Part shown: one piece after another, positions 9,189-17,736 of the stretch | Numbering within the stretch: the first letter of the stretch is position 1 | Layout of the letters: each line of letters begins with the position of its first letter | Origin: Microbacterium oxydans | GTDB taxonomy: Bacteria > Actinomycetota > Actinomycetes > Actinomycetales > Microbacteriaceae | Length of the DNA: 64,000 nt | Direction: 5' to 3' | Assembly (NCBI RefSeq): GCF_000956525.1 | Contig: NZ_JYIW01000021.1 | Span: 62,001 to 126,000, forward strand | The notes under the pieces: model-generated | Seen by the model: the letters and a program-made list of their open reading frames with translations, nothing else | Databases searched by the model: none | What the model was told of the DNA's origin: nothing | Position numbers and translations under genes: made by a program

Positions 9189-9746
9189 ATGCCTCACGCT
9201 TCCCACGTCGCAACCCTGCACACCAACCACGGTGACATCGTCATCAACCTCTTCGGCGACCACGCCCCGAAGACGGTCAAGAACTTCGTCGGACTCGCCG
9301 ACGGCACCCAGGAGTGGACCGACCCCGCCACCGGCAAGCCGGGCGAGGGCGCGCTCTACAAGGACGTCATCTTCCACCGCATCATCCCGAACTTCATGAT
9401 CCAGGGCGGCGACCCGCTCGGACAGGGCGTCGGCGGCCCCGGGTACAACTTCGATGACGAGATCAACGCCGAGCTCGACTTCAACAAGCCGTACATCCTC
9501 GCGATGGCGAACGCCGGCCTCCGCCGCAACGCCATCACCGGCAAGGCAGAGGGCACCAACGGCTCGCAGTTCTTCATCACCACGGACCCGACTCCGTGGC
9601 TGCAGGGCAAGCACACGATCTTCGGTGAGGTCGCGGATGACGCGTCCCGCGCCGTCGTCGACGCGCTCGGCGCCGTCCCCACGGCTGCCGGCGACCGTCC
9701 GATCGAGCCGGTCGTGCTGCAGTCGATCGACATCGTCGCGGCCTGA
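9189..9746 (+). CDS. ppiA: Cyclophilin-type peptidyl-prolyl isomerase
   Basis: This 185-residue single-domain cyclophilin catalyses cis/trans isomerisation of prolyl bonds in the cytosol. Hallmarks are VIFHRIIPNFMIQGGDP (catalytic Arg in FHRII), the block TNGSQFFITTDPTPWLQGKH (active-site Gln/Phe and Trp) and the terminal IFGEVADD segment. There is no signal peptide. GGAAG lies 3 bases before the ATG. Its place just before the rhomboid gene and crgA matches the actinobacterial origin-proximal order (Mycobacterium ppiA-crgA-trpG-pknB). Confidence 0.93.
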   Translation: MPHASHVATLHTNHGDIVINLFGDHAPKTVKNFVGLADGTQEWTDPATGKPGEGALYKDVIFHRIIPNFMIQGGDPLGQGVGGPGYNFDDEINAELDFNKPYILAMANAGLRRNAITGKAEGTNGSQFFITTDPTPWLQGKHTIFGEVADDASRAVVDALGAVPTAAGDRPIEPVVLQSIDIVAA

Positions 9747-9767
9747 CACCCGTTTCCGCCGATCCGG

Positions 9768-10655
9768 ATGACCACTCCTGAGTTCGCGAGCAATCGCGAG
9801 AACTTCTGTTACCGGCATCCGGATCGGCAGAGCTTCGTGCTCTGCCAACGCTGCATGCGCACCATCTGCGGCGAATGCCAGACGCCGGCTCCGGTCGGGG
9901 TCATCTGCCCCGAATGCATGAAGGCCGAGCGTCAGAACCGCACGCCGGCGCAGAAGCGCGCTGCGCGGCGCTGGGGCGGCGGCTCGACGATCACGGCGAC
10001 CCGCAGCGGCAAGCCGATCGTCACCTACGTGCTGCTCGCGGTGACCTCGTTCATCGGGCTCCTGCAGCTCATCCCTGGCCTCGGCGACGCGATCACGTCG
10101 CAGCTGCTGTTCGCTGCCGGCTACCTGTACCCGACCCTGTCGCTGTACCCGTTCGAGCCGTGGCGCCTGCTCACGGCCATGTTCGTGCACGGCGGGTTCA
10201 TCCACCTGGCGCTGAACATGCTCGCGCTGTGGATGCTGGGGCAGAACCTCGAGCCGATGCTCGGGCGGGCGCGTTTCCTGGCGCTCTATCTGATCAGCGG
10301 CCTCGGCGGGTCTGTCATGGTCGCGGTCCTCGCCCCGAGCACCGCGACGGTCGGAGCCTCGGGCGCGATCTTCGGCCTGATGGCGTCGCTGCTGATCATC
10401 GGTCGGCACATCGGTGCGAACGTCACCGGTCTGCTCGTGATCCTCGGCGTGAACTTCGCCTTCGGCTTCTTCGTCGGCGGCATCGCCTGGCAGGCGCACC
10501 TCGGTGGTGCCATCGTCGGCGCGCTCCTCGCGCTGATCCTCACCCGTACGAAACGGCCGGAACAGCGGATCTGGCAGGTGATTCTGTTTGCGGCGACCGT
10601 CGTCCTGTTGATCGTCGTCGTCGCCTTCGTGCCGCCGCTGATCATTCTCGCCTGA
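9768..10655 (+). CDS. Rhomboid family intramembrane serine protease
   Basis: This 295-residue protein begins with a zinc-finger-like region (Cys14, Cys26, Cys29, Cys34, Cys37, Cys47, Cys50 and nearby His residues) and continues with about seven membrane helices from residue ~85. The catalytic dyad is visible: Ser198 in GASGAIFG and His244 in WQAHLGGAIVG; the HGGFIHLALNML loop with its HxxxN pattern is also present. It should cut membrane proteins within the bilayer, but its substrate is unknown. It starts 21 bases after ppiA, consistent with co-transcription. The pairing of a Cys-rich cytosolic module with a rhomboid core is common in Actinobacteria. Confidence 0.92.
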   Translation: MTTPEFASNRENFCYRHPDRQSFVLCQRCMRTICGECQTPAPVGVICPECMKAERQNRTPAQKRAARRWGGGSTITATRSGKPIVTYVLLAVTSFIGLLQLIPGLGDAITSQLLFAAGYLYPTLSLYPFEPWRLLTAMFVHGGFIHLALNMLALWMLGQNLEPMLGRARFLALYLISGLGGSVMVAVLAPSTATVGASGAIFGLMASLLIIGRHIGANVTGLLVILGVNFAFGFFVGGIAWQAHLGGAIVGALLALILTRTKRPEQRIWQVILFAATVVLLIVVVAFVPPLIILA

Positions 10656-10662
10656 TCAGAGG

Positions 10663-10738
10663 TTGTTAACAGGGTTGTGCACCCCTGTGAATAACACCGG
10701 TGTAATTCTCCCCAGGCTGTGGACAGAACTGTGGATAA
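10663..10738. promoter_or_regulatory. Cluster of DnaA-box-like 9-mers
   Basis: Within 76 bases between the rhomboid gene and crgA there is one perfect DnaA box (10730-10738, TTATCCACA on the minus strand), two one-mismatch boxes on the same strand (10718-10726, CTGTCCACA; 10686-10694, TTATTCACA) and two weaker matches (TTGTGCACC at 10675-10683, TTGTTAACA at 10663-10671). No gene occupies the stretch. It may bind DnaA for regulation or titration near the origin; the main oriC of Actinobacteria is normally beside dnaA, which is not in this window. Confidence 0.55.
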
Positions 10739-10751
10739 CTCTGGGGATACG

Positions 10752-10782
10752 AAAAGGCCCCTCGCAGTGCGAGGGGCCTTTC
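10752..10782. terminator. Bidirectional intrinsic terminator (rhomboid / crgA)
   Basis: A perfect 13-bp stem, AAAGGCCCCTCGC (10753-10765) pairing with GCGAGGGGCCTTT (10769-10781), closes a 3-base loop. On the minus strand a TTTT run ends the structure 20 bases beyond the crgA stop; on the plus strand it ends in TTT, so it can serve the rhomboid gene too. Confidence 0.85.
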
Positions 10783-10801
10783 GAGAATCCGGGGGAGCCG
10801 G

Positions 10802-11041
10802 TCAGCGCCAGCGAGTGGTCATCAGGAAGCCGATGAGGGCGATGCCGAGACCGATCGCCAGGTTCCAGTTGTCGAGACCGGGGATCGGGAACTGCATGCC
10901 GGAGATGTAGAACACGAGGATCCACACCAGGCCGAGCAGCATGAAGCCGACCATGACCGGCTTGAACCAGACAGCGTTGGGTGCCGCCTCGCCTTCTGCG
11001 CGCTCGACAGCAGGTTCTTGGTTCTTGTGGTCTCGGGCCAT
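10802..11041 (-). CDS. crgA: Cell division protein CrgA
   Basis: A 79-residue membrane protein of the CrgA family, which in Actinobacteria helps recruit and stabilise the divisome (contacts with FtsZ and penicillin-binding proteins are known in mycobacteria). Seen: a charged N-terminal tail (1-25), two membrane helices (~28-47 and ~58-76) linked by a short loop GMQFPIPGLDNW, and a short C-terminus TTRWR typical of the family. The length and its position between the rhomboid and sortase genes fit. It is transcribed leftward toward the terminator at 10752-10782, divergently from the sortase gene. Confidence 0.93.
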   Translation of the reverse strand: MARDHKNQEPAVERAEGEAAPNAVWFKPVMVGFMLLGLVWILVFYISGMQFPIPGLDNWNLAIGLGIALIGFLMTTRWR

Positions 11042-11133
11042 GCCGACAGTCTACCCACGAGACCTGTCGGACTTCGATGTGGGATGCATGCGTCTGCTGC
11101 ATCCCTTCAGCGGTGGGAGGTAGGATCGCGCCT

Positions 11134-11928
11134 ATGACTGCATCCGTCGCGCCTGGGGGGCGACGCCCGCACCGCTCTCGGCCACGATCCAGGGCGACGT
11201 TCGCGAGCGTGTTGGGTGAGCTGCTGCTCACTGCGGGTGTGCTCGTCCTGCTGTTCGTCGCGTGGCAGATGTGGATCGGCGACATCATCATCGCAGCGCA
11301 GAAGAACGAGGAAGGCGCGCAGGTCTCTGCGGAGTGGGACCAGGGCCCGACGCCGGAGCTTCCTCCCCTCGTCGAGACCGGCAGCGGTGAGACCGTCTAC
11401 GCGCCGGTGATCCCCAAGGTGCCGGCCGACACCGAGAACCTCGGTCAGATGCACATCCCGCGCTTCGGCGCCGACTACAACTTCGGCATCTACGGCGGCA
11501 CCACTCGCGCCCGCACGCTCGACAAGCTCGGTATCGGTGTCTACACGAACTCGAAGATGCCGGGGGAGCCGGGCAACTTCGCCATGGCCGGGCACCGCAC
11601 CACGTGGGGCAAGCCGTTCAACCAGCTCGACAAGCTGCAGCTCAACGATGCGATCGTCGTCGAGACGCCGGACGGCTGGTTCACGTACCGCTTCCGCACC
11701 CTGGAGTACGTCAAGCCGACGCAGACCGATGTGCTCGCCGACGTGCCGCAGTTGCCGGGCGTCGAGACCGGCGAGAGCTACATCACGCTCACGGCGTGCT
11801 CGCCCCTGTACTCGCTGGCCGAGCGCATCGTCGCCTATGGCGTCTTCGAGAGCTTCCAGCCGCGCGCAGAGGGGCCCCCGAAGGCGCTGACCGATCCGCC
11901 ACCGCCGCCCGCGGCACCGTCGGTGTAA
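11134..11928 (+). CDS. Class E sortase
   Basis: This 264-residue membrane-bound transpeptidase anchors surface proteins to peptidoglycan. It has a basic cytosolic N-terminus, one membrane helix (~27-48), an extracytoplasmic sortase barrel and a Pro-rich end. The catalytic residues are His154 (MAGHRTTWG), Cys222 (TLTACSP) and Arg231 (LAERIVAYG). Class E sortases prefer LAxTG signals, matching the LAGTG tail of the GH92 enzyme at 3-4034. The ATG at 11134 is preceded by GGGAGGTAGGA. Genes for a 51-residue membrane protein and trpG/pabA follow. The class E label rests on the synteny and overall form rather than an alignment. Confidence 0.9.
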   Translation: MTASVAPGGRRPHRSRPRSRATFASVLGELLLTAGVLVLLFVAWQMWIGDIIIAAQKNEEGAQVSAEWDQGPTPELPPLVETGSGETVYAPVIPKVPADTENLGQMHIPRFGADYNFGIYGGTTRARTLDKLGIGVYTNSKMPGEPGNFAMAGHRTTWGKPFNQLDKLQLNDAIVVETPDGWFTYRFRTLEYVKPTQTDVLADVPQLPGVETGESYITLTACSPLYSLAERIVAYGVFESFQPRAEGPPKALTDPPPPPAAPSV

Positions 11929-11975
11929 CTTGTGGAGAACCACCAGCCCGTGACCCGCGACGAGAGGGAAGACTG

Positions 11976-12131
11976 ATGTACGCCGCACTCTGGCGCCTGC
12001 TGCCCGGACCCTGGTGGATCCGGCTGCTCATCGTGCTCGTGGTCGTCTCCGCAGTGCTGTACGCGCTGTTCTACTACGTGTTCCCGTGGGTCAGCCCGCT
12101 CATCACCCCCGGCGAGGTCGACCTCGAATGA
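11976..12131 (+). CDS. 51-residue membrane protein downstream of sortase
   Basis: A 51-residue protein with a single hydrophobic helix (about residues 14-36) and an acidic end TPGEVDLE. GAGAGGGAAGA precedes the ATG at 11976. Its stop overlaps the start of the next gene (ATGA at 12128-12131), so it is translated in an operon with the sortase and the amidotransferase. A short protein is found at this place in many Actinobacteria, but its function is unknown. Confidence 0.75.
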   Translation: MYAALWRLLPGPWWIRLLIVLVVVSAVLYALFYYVFPWVSPLITPGEVDLE

Positions 12132-12760
12132 CCCGCGTGCTCGTGGTCGACAACCACGACAGCTTCGTGCACACGCTGGTCGGGTACCTCGAGGAGCTCG
12201 GCGCCGACATCACGATGATCGAATCGGATGCCGTGGACGCCGCGGCGCTCGCATCGCTGCTCCCGACGTTCGACGCACTGATGCTCTCACCGGGGCCAGG
12301 GTCTCCTGCTGACGCCGGCGTCTCGCTCGAGGCGGTGCGCCTCGCCGCGGCACAACGGATGCCGCTGCTCGGCGTGTGCCTCGGCTTCCAGACCGTCGGT
12401 GCAGCCTTCGGGACTCCCGTGACCGAGGCGCCGGAGCTGATGCACGGCATGGTCTCCGCGGTCACGCACGCGGGCATCGGACTGTTCGAGGGGCTGCCGT
12501 CACCGCTCGACGTCGGCCGATACCATTCGCTCGCCCTCGCCGAGCGCGACCTGCCGTCGGACCTGATCGTGACCGCGCGCACCGAGAGCGGCACCGTCAT
12601 GGGCATCACGCATCGAGACCTGCCGATCGACGGCGTGCAGTTCCACCCGGAGAGCGTGCTCACGCACGGTGGCTACCGTCTGCTCGCGAACTGGCTCGCG
12701 TCGGTCGGCGACACCGTGGCCGTCGAACGGTCGGAGCAGCTGCATCCGCTGAACCGCTGA
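12128..12760 (+). CDS. trpG: Anthranilate / aminodeoxychorismate synthase glutamine amidotransferase
   Basis: A 210-residue class I glutamine amidotransferase subunit that makes ammonia from glutamine for anthranilate (tryptophan) or 4-amino-4-deoxychorismate (folate) synthesis. The triad is visible: Cys84 in GVCLGFQ, His173 and Glu175 in FHPES; the oxyanion strip is SPGPGSP. No synthase (component I) gene is adjacent, so the partner must be elsewhere. The symbol follows the conserved actinobacterial trpG-pknB arrangement; pabA would be equally fair. It converges on pknB with 23 bases between the stops. Confidence 0.88.
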   Translation: MTRVLVVDNHDSFVHTLVGYLEELGADITMIESDAVDAAALASLLPTFDALMLSPGPGSPADAGVSLEAVRLAAAQRMPLLGVCLGFQTVGAAFGTPVTEAPELMHGMVSAVTHAGIGLFEGLPSPLDVGRYHSLALAERDLPSDLIVTARTESGTVMGITHRDLPIDGVQFHPESVLTHGGYRLLANWLASVGDTVAVERSEQLHPLNR

Positions 12761-12783
12761 CGCACCGCGCAGGTCGGTGTGCC

Positions 12784-14475
12784 TCAGCCGCCGGTGCAGT
12801 ACCGCAGCTCGACGGTCGAGCCGACGCCCACGTCGCCCGGCGCCGCAGACATCGACGAGACGGTGGGCGGGTCGGTGGCGGGGCAGTCCGGAGATGCGAC
12901 CGGTGTGGGCACGAGTCCGAGGCTCTCGAGGTTCTGCGTCGCGGCCTCGAGCGTCCAGCCGACGACATCGTTCAACGTCACCTTGCCGCTCGCCACGACG
13001 AGATTGATCACGGTCTTCGGCGCCACCTCGGTGTCTGCCTCTTCACTCGAAGAGATCACCGTGTCGGCCTGGAGCGCGTTGTCGTTGCGTTGGACCACCG
13101 TGCCGAGTTCGAGCCCGGCGGCGGCCAGCGCCCGCTTCGCATCGACCAGCGACATGCCCTCGAGTGGTGGAACCACCACCGTCTCGACGCCGGATGAGAC
13201 GTAGACGGTGACCGCACTGCCTTCGTTCACCGCGACGCCGGACTCGGGGTCGGTCCGGATCACGTTGCCCTTGGTGATCGACGTACTCGATTCGATCACG
13301 AGGTTCGCCGTGAGATCGAGTTCGGCGAGATCGCTCTGCGCGCGCTCCGACGACACGTTGATGAGGTCGGGGACAACGCGAGAGGTGCTCGGCACGTCCG
13401 TCGGACGCATGCTGATCGTGACGACCCAGAACAGCACGGACACGAGCAGCACGGCGAGCAGGGCCACACCGGCCCAGATCCACGCCACCGGGGGACCGGA
13501 CTGCGTGCGGGCCATCGTGTTGTCGGTGCTCAACTGGCGCAGCGATCGAGCGGTCTCCTGCGCCTGCCGCGGGCTCGGGCCGTACAGCTCGCTCGTGAGC
13601 GCACCCAGCTGCTTGCGGCTCGGGGCGCTGCCGGTGACGGCGTCGTCGAGTGCGGCGCGGAAGTGCGCGGCATCCGGGTAACGCTGGTACGGATCCTTCG
13701 CGAGCGCGCGCAGCACGATCGGGTCGAGTGCGCCAGGGGCGTCCTCATTGACCTCGGTCGGCGCGAGCGGAGTCTCGCTGACGTGCTGGTAGGCGACGGC
13801 CACGGGGGACTCGCCGCGGAACGGCTGACGGCCGGTGAGCAGCTCGTAGAGCACGACGCCGGTCGAGTACAGGTCGGCGCGAGCATCGACGGGCTCGCCC
13901 TTCGCCTGCTCCGGTGAGAAGTAGGCGGCGGTACCGATGATCTGCGTGGTCTCGGCGACGGTCGAGGAGGAGTCGGACACCGCGCGGGCGATGCCGAAGT
14001 CCATGACCTTGACCTGGCCCTTCTCGGTGACCATCACGTTGCCCGGCTTGATGTCACGGTGCACGACACCGGCGCGGTGCGAGTAGTCGAGGGCTTCGAG
14101 GATGCCATCGACGTAGCGGACGGCATCCTCGACCGGCACCGGGCCGGCCGCGATGATGTCCTTCAGCAGTCGCCCGCTGATCAGCTCCATCACGATGTAG
14201 GGCGGGTCGTCCGATGCGTTGTCGGGTGTCGACGGGTCGCCGGCATCGTAGACGCGCACGATCGAGGGGTGCGACATCCGCGAGGCAGCCTGCGCCTCCA
14301 GACGGAAGCGGGTGCGGAAGGCCGTGTCGCGGGCGAGCTCAGGGTCGAGGATCTTGATCGCGACCTCGCGGCCGAGCGTCAGATCATGGCCACGGTAGAC
14401 CTTGGCCATGCCGCCGTGCCCGATGAGCTCGCCGACGCGGTACCTACCCGCGAGAATGCGTGGCTCTTCCGACAC
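12784..14475 (-). CDS. pknB: Ser/Thr protein kinase PknB with PASTA domains
   Basis: A 563-residue membrane receptor kinase that controls cell-wall growth and division. Kinase domain ~10-280: glycine loop GHGGMAKVY, Lys41, HRD at 139-141 (VVHRDIKPGN), DFG at 159-161, activation loop ending GTAAYFSPEQ. A juxtamembrane linker leads to a membrane helix (~330-353) and three extracellular PASTA modules (from ~367, ~433 and ~500). The last module holds two cysteines near the C-terminus (PDCPATD, YCTGG) that could pair. PASTA modules bind peptidoglycan fragments or lipid II in relatives. It is the last gene of the leftward fhaA-pknB run, 55 bases after pknA. Confidence 0.95.
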   Translation of the reverse strand: MSEEPRILAGRYRVGELIGHGGMAKVYRGHDLTLGREVAIKILDPELARDTAFRTRFRLEAQAASRMSHPSIVRVYDAGDPSTPDNASDDPPYIVMELISGRLLKDIIAAGPVPVEDAVRYVDGILEALDYSHRAGVVHRDIKPGNVMVTEKGQVKVMDFGIARAVSDSSSTVAETTQIIGTAAYFSPEQAKGEPVDARADLYSTGVVLYELLTGRQPFRGESPVAVAYQHVSETPLAPTEVNEDAPGALDPIVLRALAKDPYQRYPDAAHFRAALDDAVTGSAPSRKQLGALTSELYGPSPRQAQETARSLRQLSTDNTMARTQSGPPVAWIWAGVALLAVLLVSVLFWVVTISMRPTDVPSTSRVVPDLINVSSERAQSDLAELDLTANLVIESSTSITKGNVIRTDPESGVAVNEGSAVTVYVSSGVETVVVPPLEGMSLVDAKRALAAAGLELGTVVQRNDNALQADTVISSSEEADTEVAPKTVINLVVASGKVTLNDVVGWTLEAATQNLESLGLVPTPVASPDCPATDPPTVSSMSAAPGDVGVGSTVELRYCTGG

Positions 14476-14530
14476 TTCTTGACCCCCTGGAACGAACGAC
14501 GAATTGATGGATTACAGGCTACCGCTGCGC

Positions 14531-16285
14531 TCAGCCCTGGCTGTCTCCGCCGTCTTCGCCATCCACGGGCGTCGCCGGGAGGATGACACCCGACTGGCCC
14601 TGATCCGACATCTCGGACGGGCGGTCACCGCAGAATGCGCGGTACGTGGCCGTCACGACCTGGCCGGCCTTGCCGGTGTCGATCTTGATCGGGCTCGTGC
14701 GCGTGTTCGGGGTGAAGCTCAGCACGGTGGCAGTGGTGCCGTCCGGCTTGGTGAAGGTCGCGTTCGTCAGCGTCACCTCGTACGAGGCCAGCGCCCCCGT
14801 GCCGGAGGGGCACGAGAAGGCGGTCCAGTTGAGGGTGGCGGTGCCGCCCTCGGTGAACGTGCCGGAGAACGTCGGCGGGTTCTGCGGCTTGCCGACGGCG
14901 GTCTGGTCCGCGTACAGGTACAGCGTGATGTCGCGACCGACCTCGACCGAGCCGCGGGGGTCGACTCGCTCGACCGCACCGACGAGGTCGGCGGACGGCG
15001 CCGTCGTGGTGCCGGTGACGCAGTTGGGCACGAGGCCGGCGTCACGAGCGGCGGCCAGCGCGGCGTCGCAGGTCATGCCGACGAGGCCGAGCGAATCGAC
15101 GTCGACCGGTTCAGGGTCTGCCGTCGGTGTCTCGGACGGCGTCACGGGCGGAGGCGTGGTCGTCTGCGCGGTCGTCTCCGTGGGCTTCGGGTCGCCGTCG
15201 CCCTGGTTCAGCAGGGCGAACACCGCGCCGCCGAGCACGATCGCGAGCAGCACGACGAGTGCGATCAGCGGCCACGTCCAACGGCTCCGCTTCTTCTTCT
15301 CGGTCTCGCCCTCGGCCGCCTCGGCGCCGGTGGGGAGCTGCGCCGTGGTCGGCAGGATGCGCGTGGTGCCGTTGTCGCCGCTCGCCGTCAGGATGCGCGT
15401 GGCGTCGTCCCCGCCCGCCACCCCACCGGTCGCGATGGCCGGCACCGCGATCGCAGCAGAGTTCAGGTCTCCGCGACGCAGCGCCTGCGCGGCACGGGCG
15501 ACCGTGGCAGAGGAGGACGGCCGGTCGGACGGCTTCTTGGCGATCATCGCCATGACGAGGTTCTGCACGGGGATCGGCACGGTCGGCGGCAGCGGCGGCG
15601 GCTGCTCGTTGATCTGCGCCATCGCGATCGCGACCTGCGACTCGCCCGTGAACGGACGCTTGCCGGCGAGGCACTCGTAGGCCACGATGCCGAGCGAGTA
15701 CGTGTCGGTCGCGGGGGAGGCCGGGTGACCCGACGCCTGTTCCGGCGACAGGTACTGCACCGTGCCCATGACCTGACCGGTCGCCGTCAGCGGCACCTGG
15801 TCGGCGATTCGCGCGATGCCGAAGTCGGTGATCTTCACGCGTCCGTCCGGCGTGATCAGCAGGTTGCCGGGCTTGATGTCGCGGTGCACGAGGCCGGCCG
15901 CGTGCGCGGCCTGCAGTGCGGATGCCGTCTGGGCGACGATGTCGAGCGTCTTGTCTGCGCTCAGCGCGCCGTCACGCTCGAGCACGGTCGACAGGGCCTC
16001 ACCGGGCACGAGCTCCATGACGAGGTAGGCACTGCCGTTCTCCTCGCCGTAGTCGAAGACACTGGCGATTCCCTCGTGGTTGACGAGCGCAGCATGGCGC
16101 GCCTCAGCACGGAACCGCTCGAGGAACCCTGGGTCCCCCATGTACTCGTCCTTGAGGATCTTGATCGCGACGGTCCGTCCGATGACGTGATCAGTCGCTT
16201 CCCACACCTCGCCCATGCCGCCGATCGCAATACGCGACAGCAGCTCGTAGCGACCACCGAACGACACACCCTGCGTCGGCCTCAT
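14531..16285 (-). CDS. pknA: Ser/Thr protein kinase PknA-like, with PASTA domain
   Basis: A 584-residue membrane kinase, partner of PknB in growth control. Kinase domain ~12-270: AIGGMGEVWEA loop, Lys42, HRDIKPGN with Asp136, DFG at 154-156, GTVQYLSPEQ. A variable linker with ATRIL repeats (294-311) precedes a membrane helix (~337-359), a Thr/Pro-rich stalk, one PASTA module (~395-468) and an extra beta-type domain (~475-565) with cysteines in SCPSG and FCGD. The mycobacterial PknA lacks a PASTA module, so this is a richer ectodomain. The start overlaps the pbpA stop by four bases (16282-16285). Confidence 0.93.
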   Translation of the reverse strand: MRPTQGVSFGGRYELLSRIAIGGMGEVWEATDHVIGRTVAIKILKDEYMGDPGFLERFRAEARHAALVNHEGIASVFDYGEENGSAYLVMELVPGEALSTVLERDGALSADKTLDIVAQTASALQAAHAAGLVHRDIKPGNLLITPDGRVKITDFGIARIADQVPLTATGQVMGTVQYLSPEQASGHPASPATDTYSLGIVAYECLAGKRPFTGESQVAIAMAQINEQPPPLPPTVPIPVQNLVMAMIAKKPSDRPSSSATVARAAQALRRGDLNSAAIAVPAIATGGVAGGDDATRILTASGDNGTTRILPTTAQLPTGAEAAEGETEKKKRSRWTWPLIALVVLLAIVLGGAVFALLNQGDGDPKPTETTAQTTTPPPVTPSETPTADPEPVDVDSLGLVGMTCDAALAAARDAGLVPNCVTGTTTAPSADLVGAVERVDPRGSVEVGRDITLYLYADQTAVGKPQNPPTFSGTFTEGGTATLNWTAFSCPSGTGALASYEVTLTNATFTKPDGTTATVLSFTPNTRTSPIKIDTGKAGQVVTATYRAFCGDRPSEMSDQGQSGVILPATPVDGEDGGDSQG

Positions 16286-17736
16286 CTGCCTAGCACCGCC
16301 TCAATGACCTTTTTTGCAATCGGAGCGGCGATGGTGTCACCGGATCCTGATTGTCCCTGACCGCCGCCGTCTTCGACGACGACTGCTACTGCAACCGCGG
16401 GGTCGTTCGCCGGTGCGAACCCGGTGAACCACAACGTGTGCGGCCTGTTTCCGTTCTCAGCGGTACCGGTTTTCCCGGCAACATCGACCCCGTCTATTCT
16501 TGCACCCTGCGCAGCGCCCGTTGAGACGCTCGCGACCATGGCGGCAGTGACCTCATCGGCCACATCCTTGTCCATCGCGCGCCCGAACTCGCTGTTCTCG
16601 AAGGCGCGGATGACCGAGAGGTCCTCGCCGATCACGGCATCCACCATGTGCGGGTTCATGACCACCCCGTCGTTCGCGATCCCGGCTGCGACCATGGCGA
16701 TCTGCAGGGGCGTCGCGGTGACCTGGCCCTGACCGAATCCGGTCAGCGCGGTCTGCGCGTCGTCGAGGGCGCGGGGGTAACTGGAGGGTGTCGAGACGAG
16801 CGGCGTCTCGAAGCTCTGATTGAAGCCGAACTTCTCCGCCATCTCGCGGATCTTGTCGTCACCGAGCTCGACGGCGAGTTCGGCCATCGGGATGTTGCAG
16901 CTCAGCCGGATCGCCTCGGCGATCGTGACGGTCTCACCGGGGCCGCACGCGCTGCCCCACGCGTTCGAGACGCGGTTGTTCGAGCCGGGCAGCGTGTAGA
17001 TCGCCGGGTTCGGGAGCGTCGATTCCGGTGTGAAGTCGCCGCTCGCGAAGGCGGCTGCAGCCACGAGGATCTTGAACGTGGAGCCGGGCGGGTTGAGGTC
17101 GCCGGCGATCGCACGGTTCGAGAGCGGTTTCGACGGATCTGCCGCGAGCTGGTCGTAGGCGGTGTTCGCGGCATCCGCGTCGTGCGTCGCCAGCAGGTTC
17201 GTGTCGAACCCGGGGGTGGATGCCATCGCGAGGATGCGCCCGGTCTTCGGCTCGATCGCGATGACCGCGCCCTTCAGGCCGTCGAGGGCCTCGTAGGCTG
17301 CGCGCTGCGCCGCCGTGTTCAGTGAGAGCTCCACGCTGAACCCGCTCTGCGGCTGGCCGGAGATGATGCGCTCGATCTCCGCGAGGAAGGCGTTGGAGCC
17401 GGTGCCGGAGAGGTCGGCGTTCATCGCCTGCTCGATGCCGGTGCGGGCGTCGAGGGGAGCGTTGAAGTACCCGGTGACCGGTGCCCACATCGCGGCATCC
17501 GAGTACTCGCGCTGGAACTGGTACCGGTCGTCGCTGGGGATCGAGGTGGCGATCGCGACGCCGTCCACGATGATCGAGCCGCGCTGGATCTCGTAGCTGT
17601 CGAGCCGCGTGCGCTGGTTGTTGCTGTTCTGGGCCAGCGAGTCGGACTCGACGACCTGGATCCAGCTCGTGGCGGCGAACAGTGCGATGAACATGAACAG
17701 CATCACGATGCTCAGACGGCGGAGTTCCCTGGTCAT
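16282..17736 (-). CDS. pbpA: Class B penicillin-binding protein PbpA
   Basis: A 484-residue peptidoglycan transpeptidase, anchored by an N-terminal helix (~8-27) with the catalytic part outside the membrane. Penicillin-binding motifs: SxxK at 219-222 (GSTFKI), SxN at 279-281 (LSCNIP) and KTG at 422-424 (GKTGTAE). It lacks a glycosyltransferase domain and presumably works with the SEDS protein RodA encoded just upstream, the usual SEDS-bPBP pair. It overlaps both neighbours by four bases (rodA stop, pknA start), so the whole run is likely translationally coupled. Confidence 0.95.
   Translation of the reverse strand: MTRELRRLSIVMLFMFIALFAATSWIQVVESDSLAQNSNNQRTRLDSYEIQRGSIIVDGVAIATSIPSDDRYQFQREYSDAAMWAPVTGYFNAPLDARTGIEQAMNADLSGTGSNAFLAEIERIISGQPQSGFSVELSLNTAAQRAAYEALDGLKGAVIAIEPKTGRILAMASTPGFDTNLLATHDADAANTAYDQLAADPSKPLSNRAIAGDLNPPGSTFKILVAAAAFASGDFTPESTLPNPAIYTLPGSNNRVSNAWGSACGPGETVTIAEAIRLSCNIPMAELAVELGDDKIREMAEKFGFNQSFETPLVSTPSSYPRALDDAQTALTGFGQGQVTATPLQIAMVAAGIANDGVVMNPHMVDAVIGEDLSVIRAFENSEFGRAMDKDVADEVTAAMVASVSTGAAQGARIDGVDVAGKTGTAENGNRPHTLWFTGFAPANDPAVAVAVVVEDGGGQGQSGSGDTIAAPIAKKVIEAVLGR

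Noticed and set aside
10663..10738. Calling the DnaA-box cluster the chromosomal origin
   Set aside because: dnaA and dnaN are not in the window and no AT-rich unwinding region is visible.
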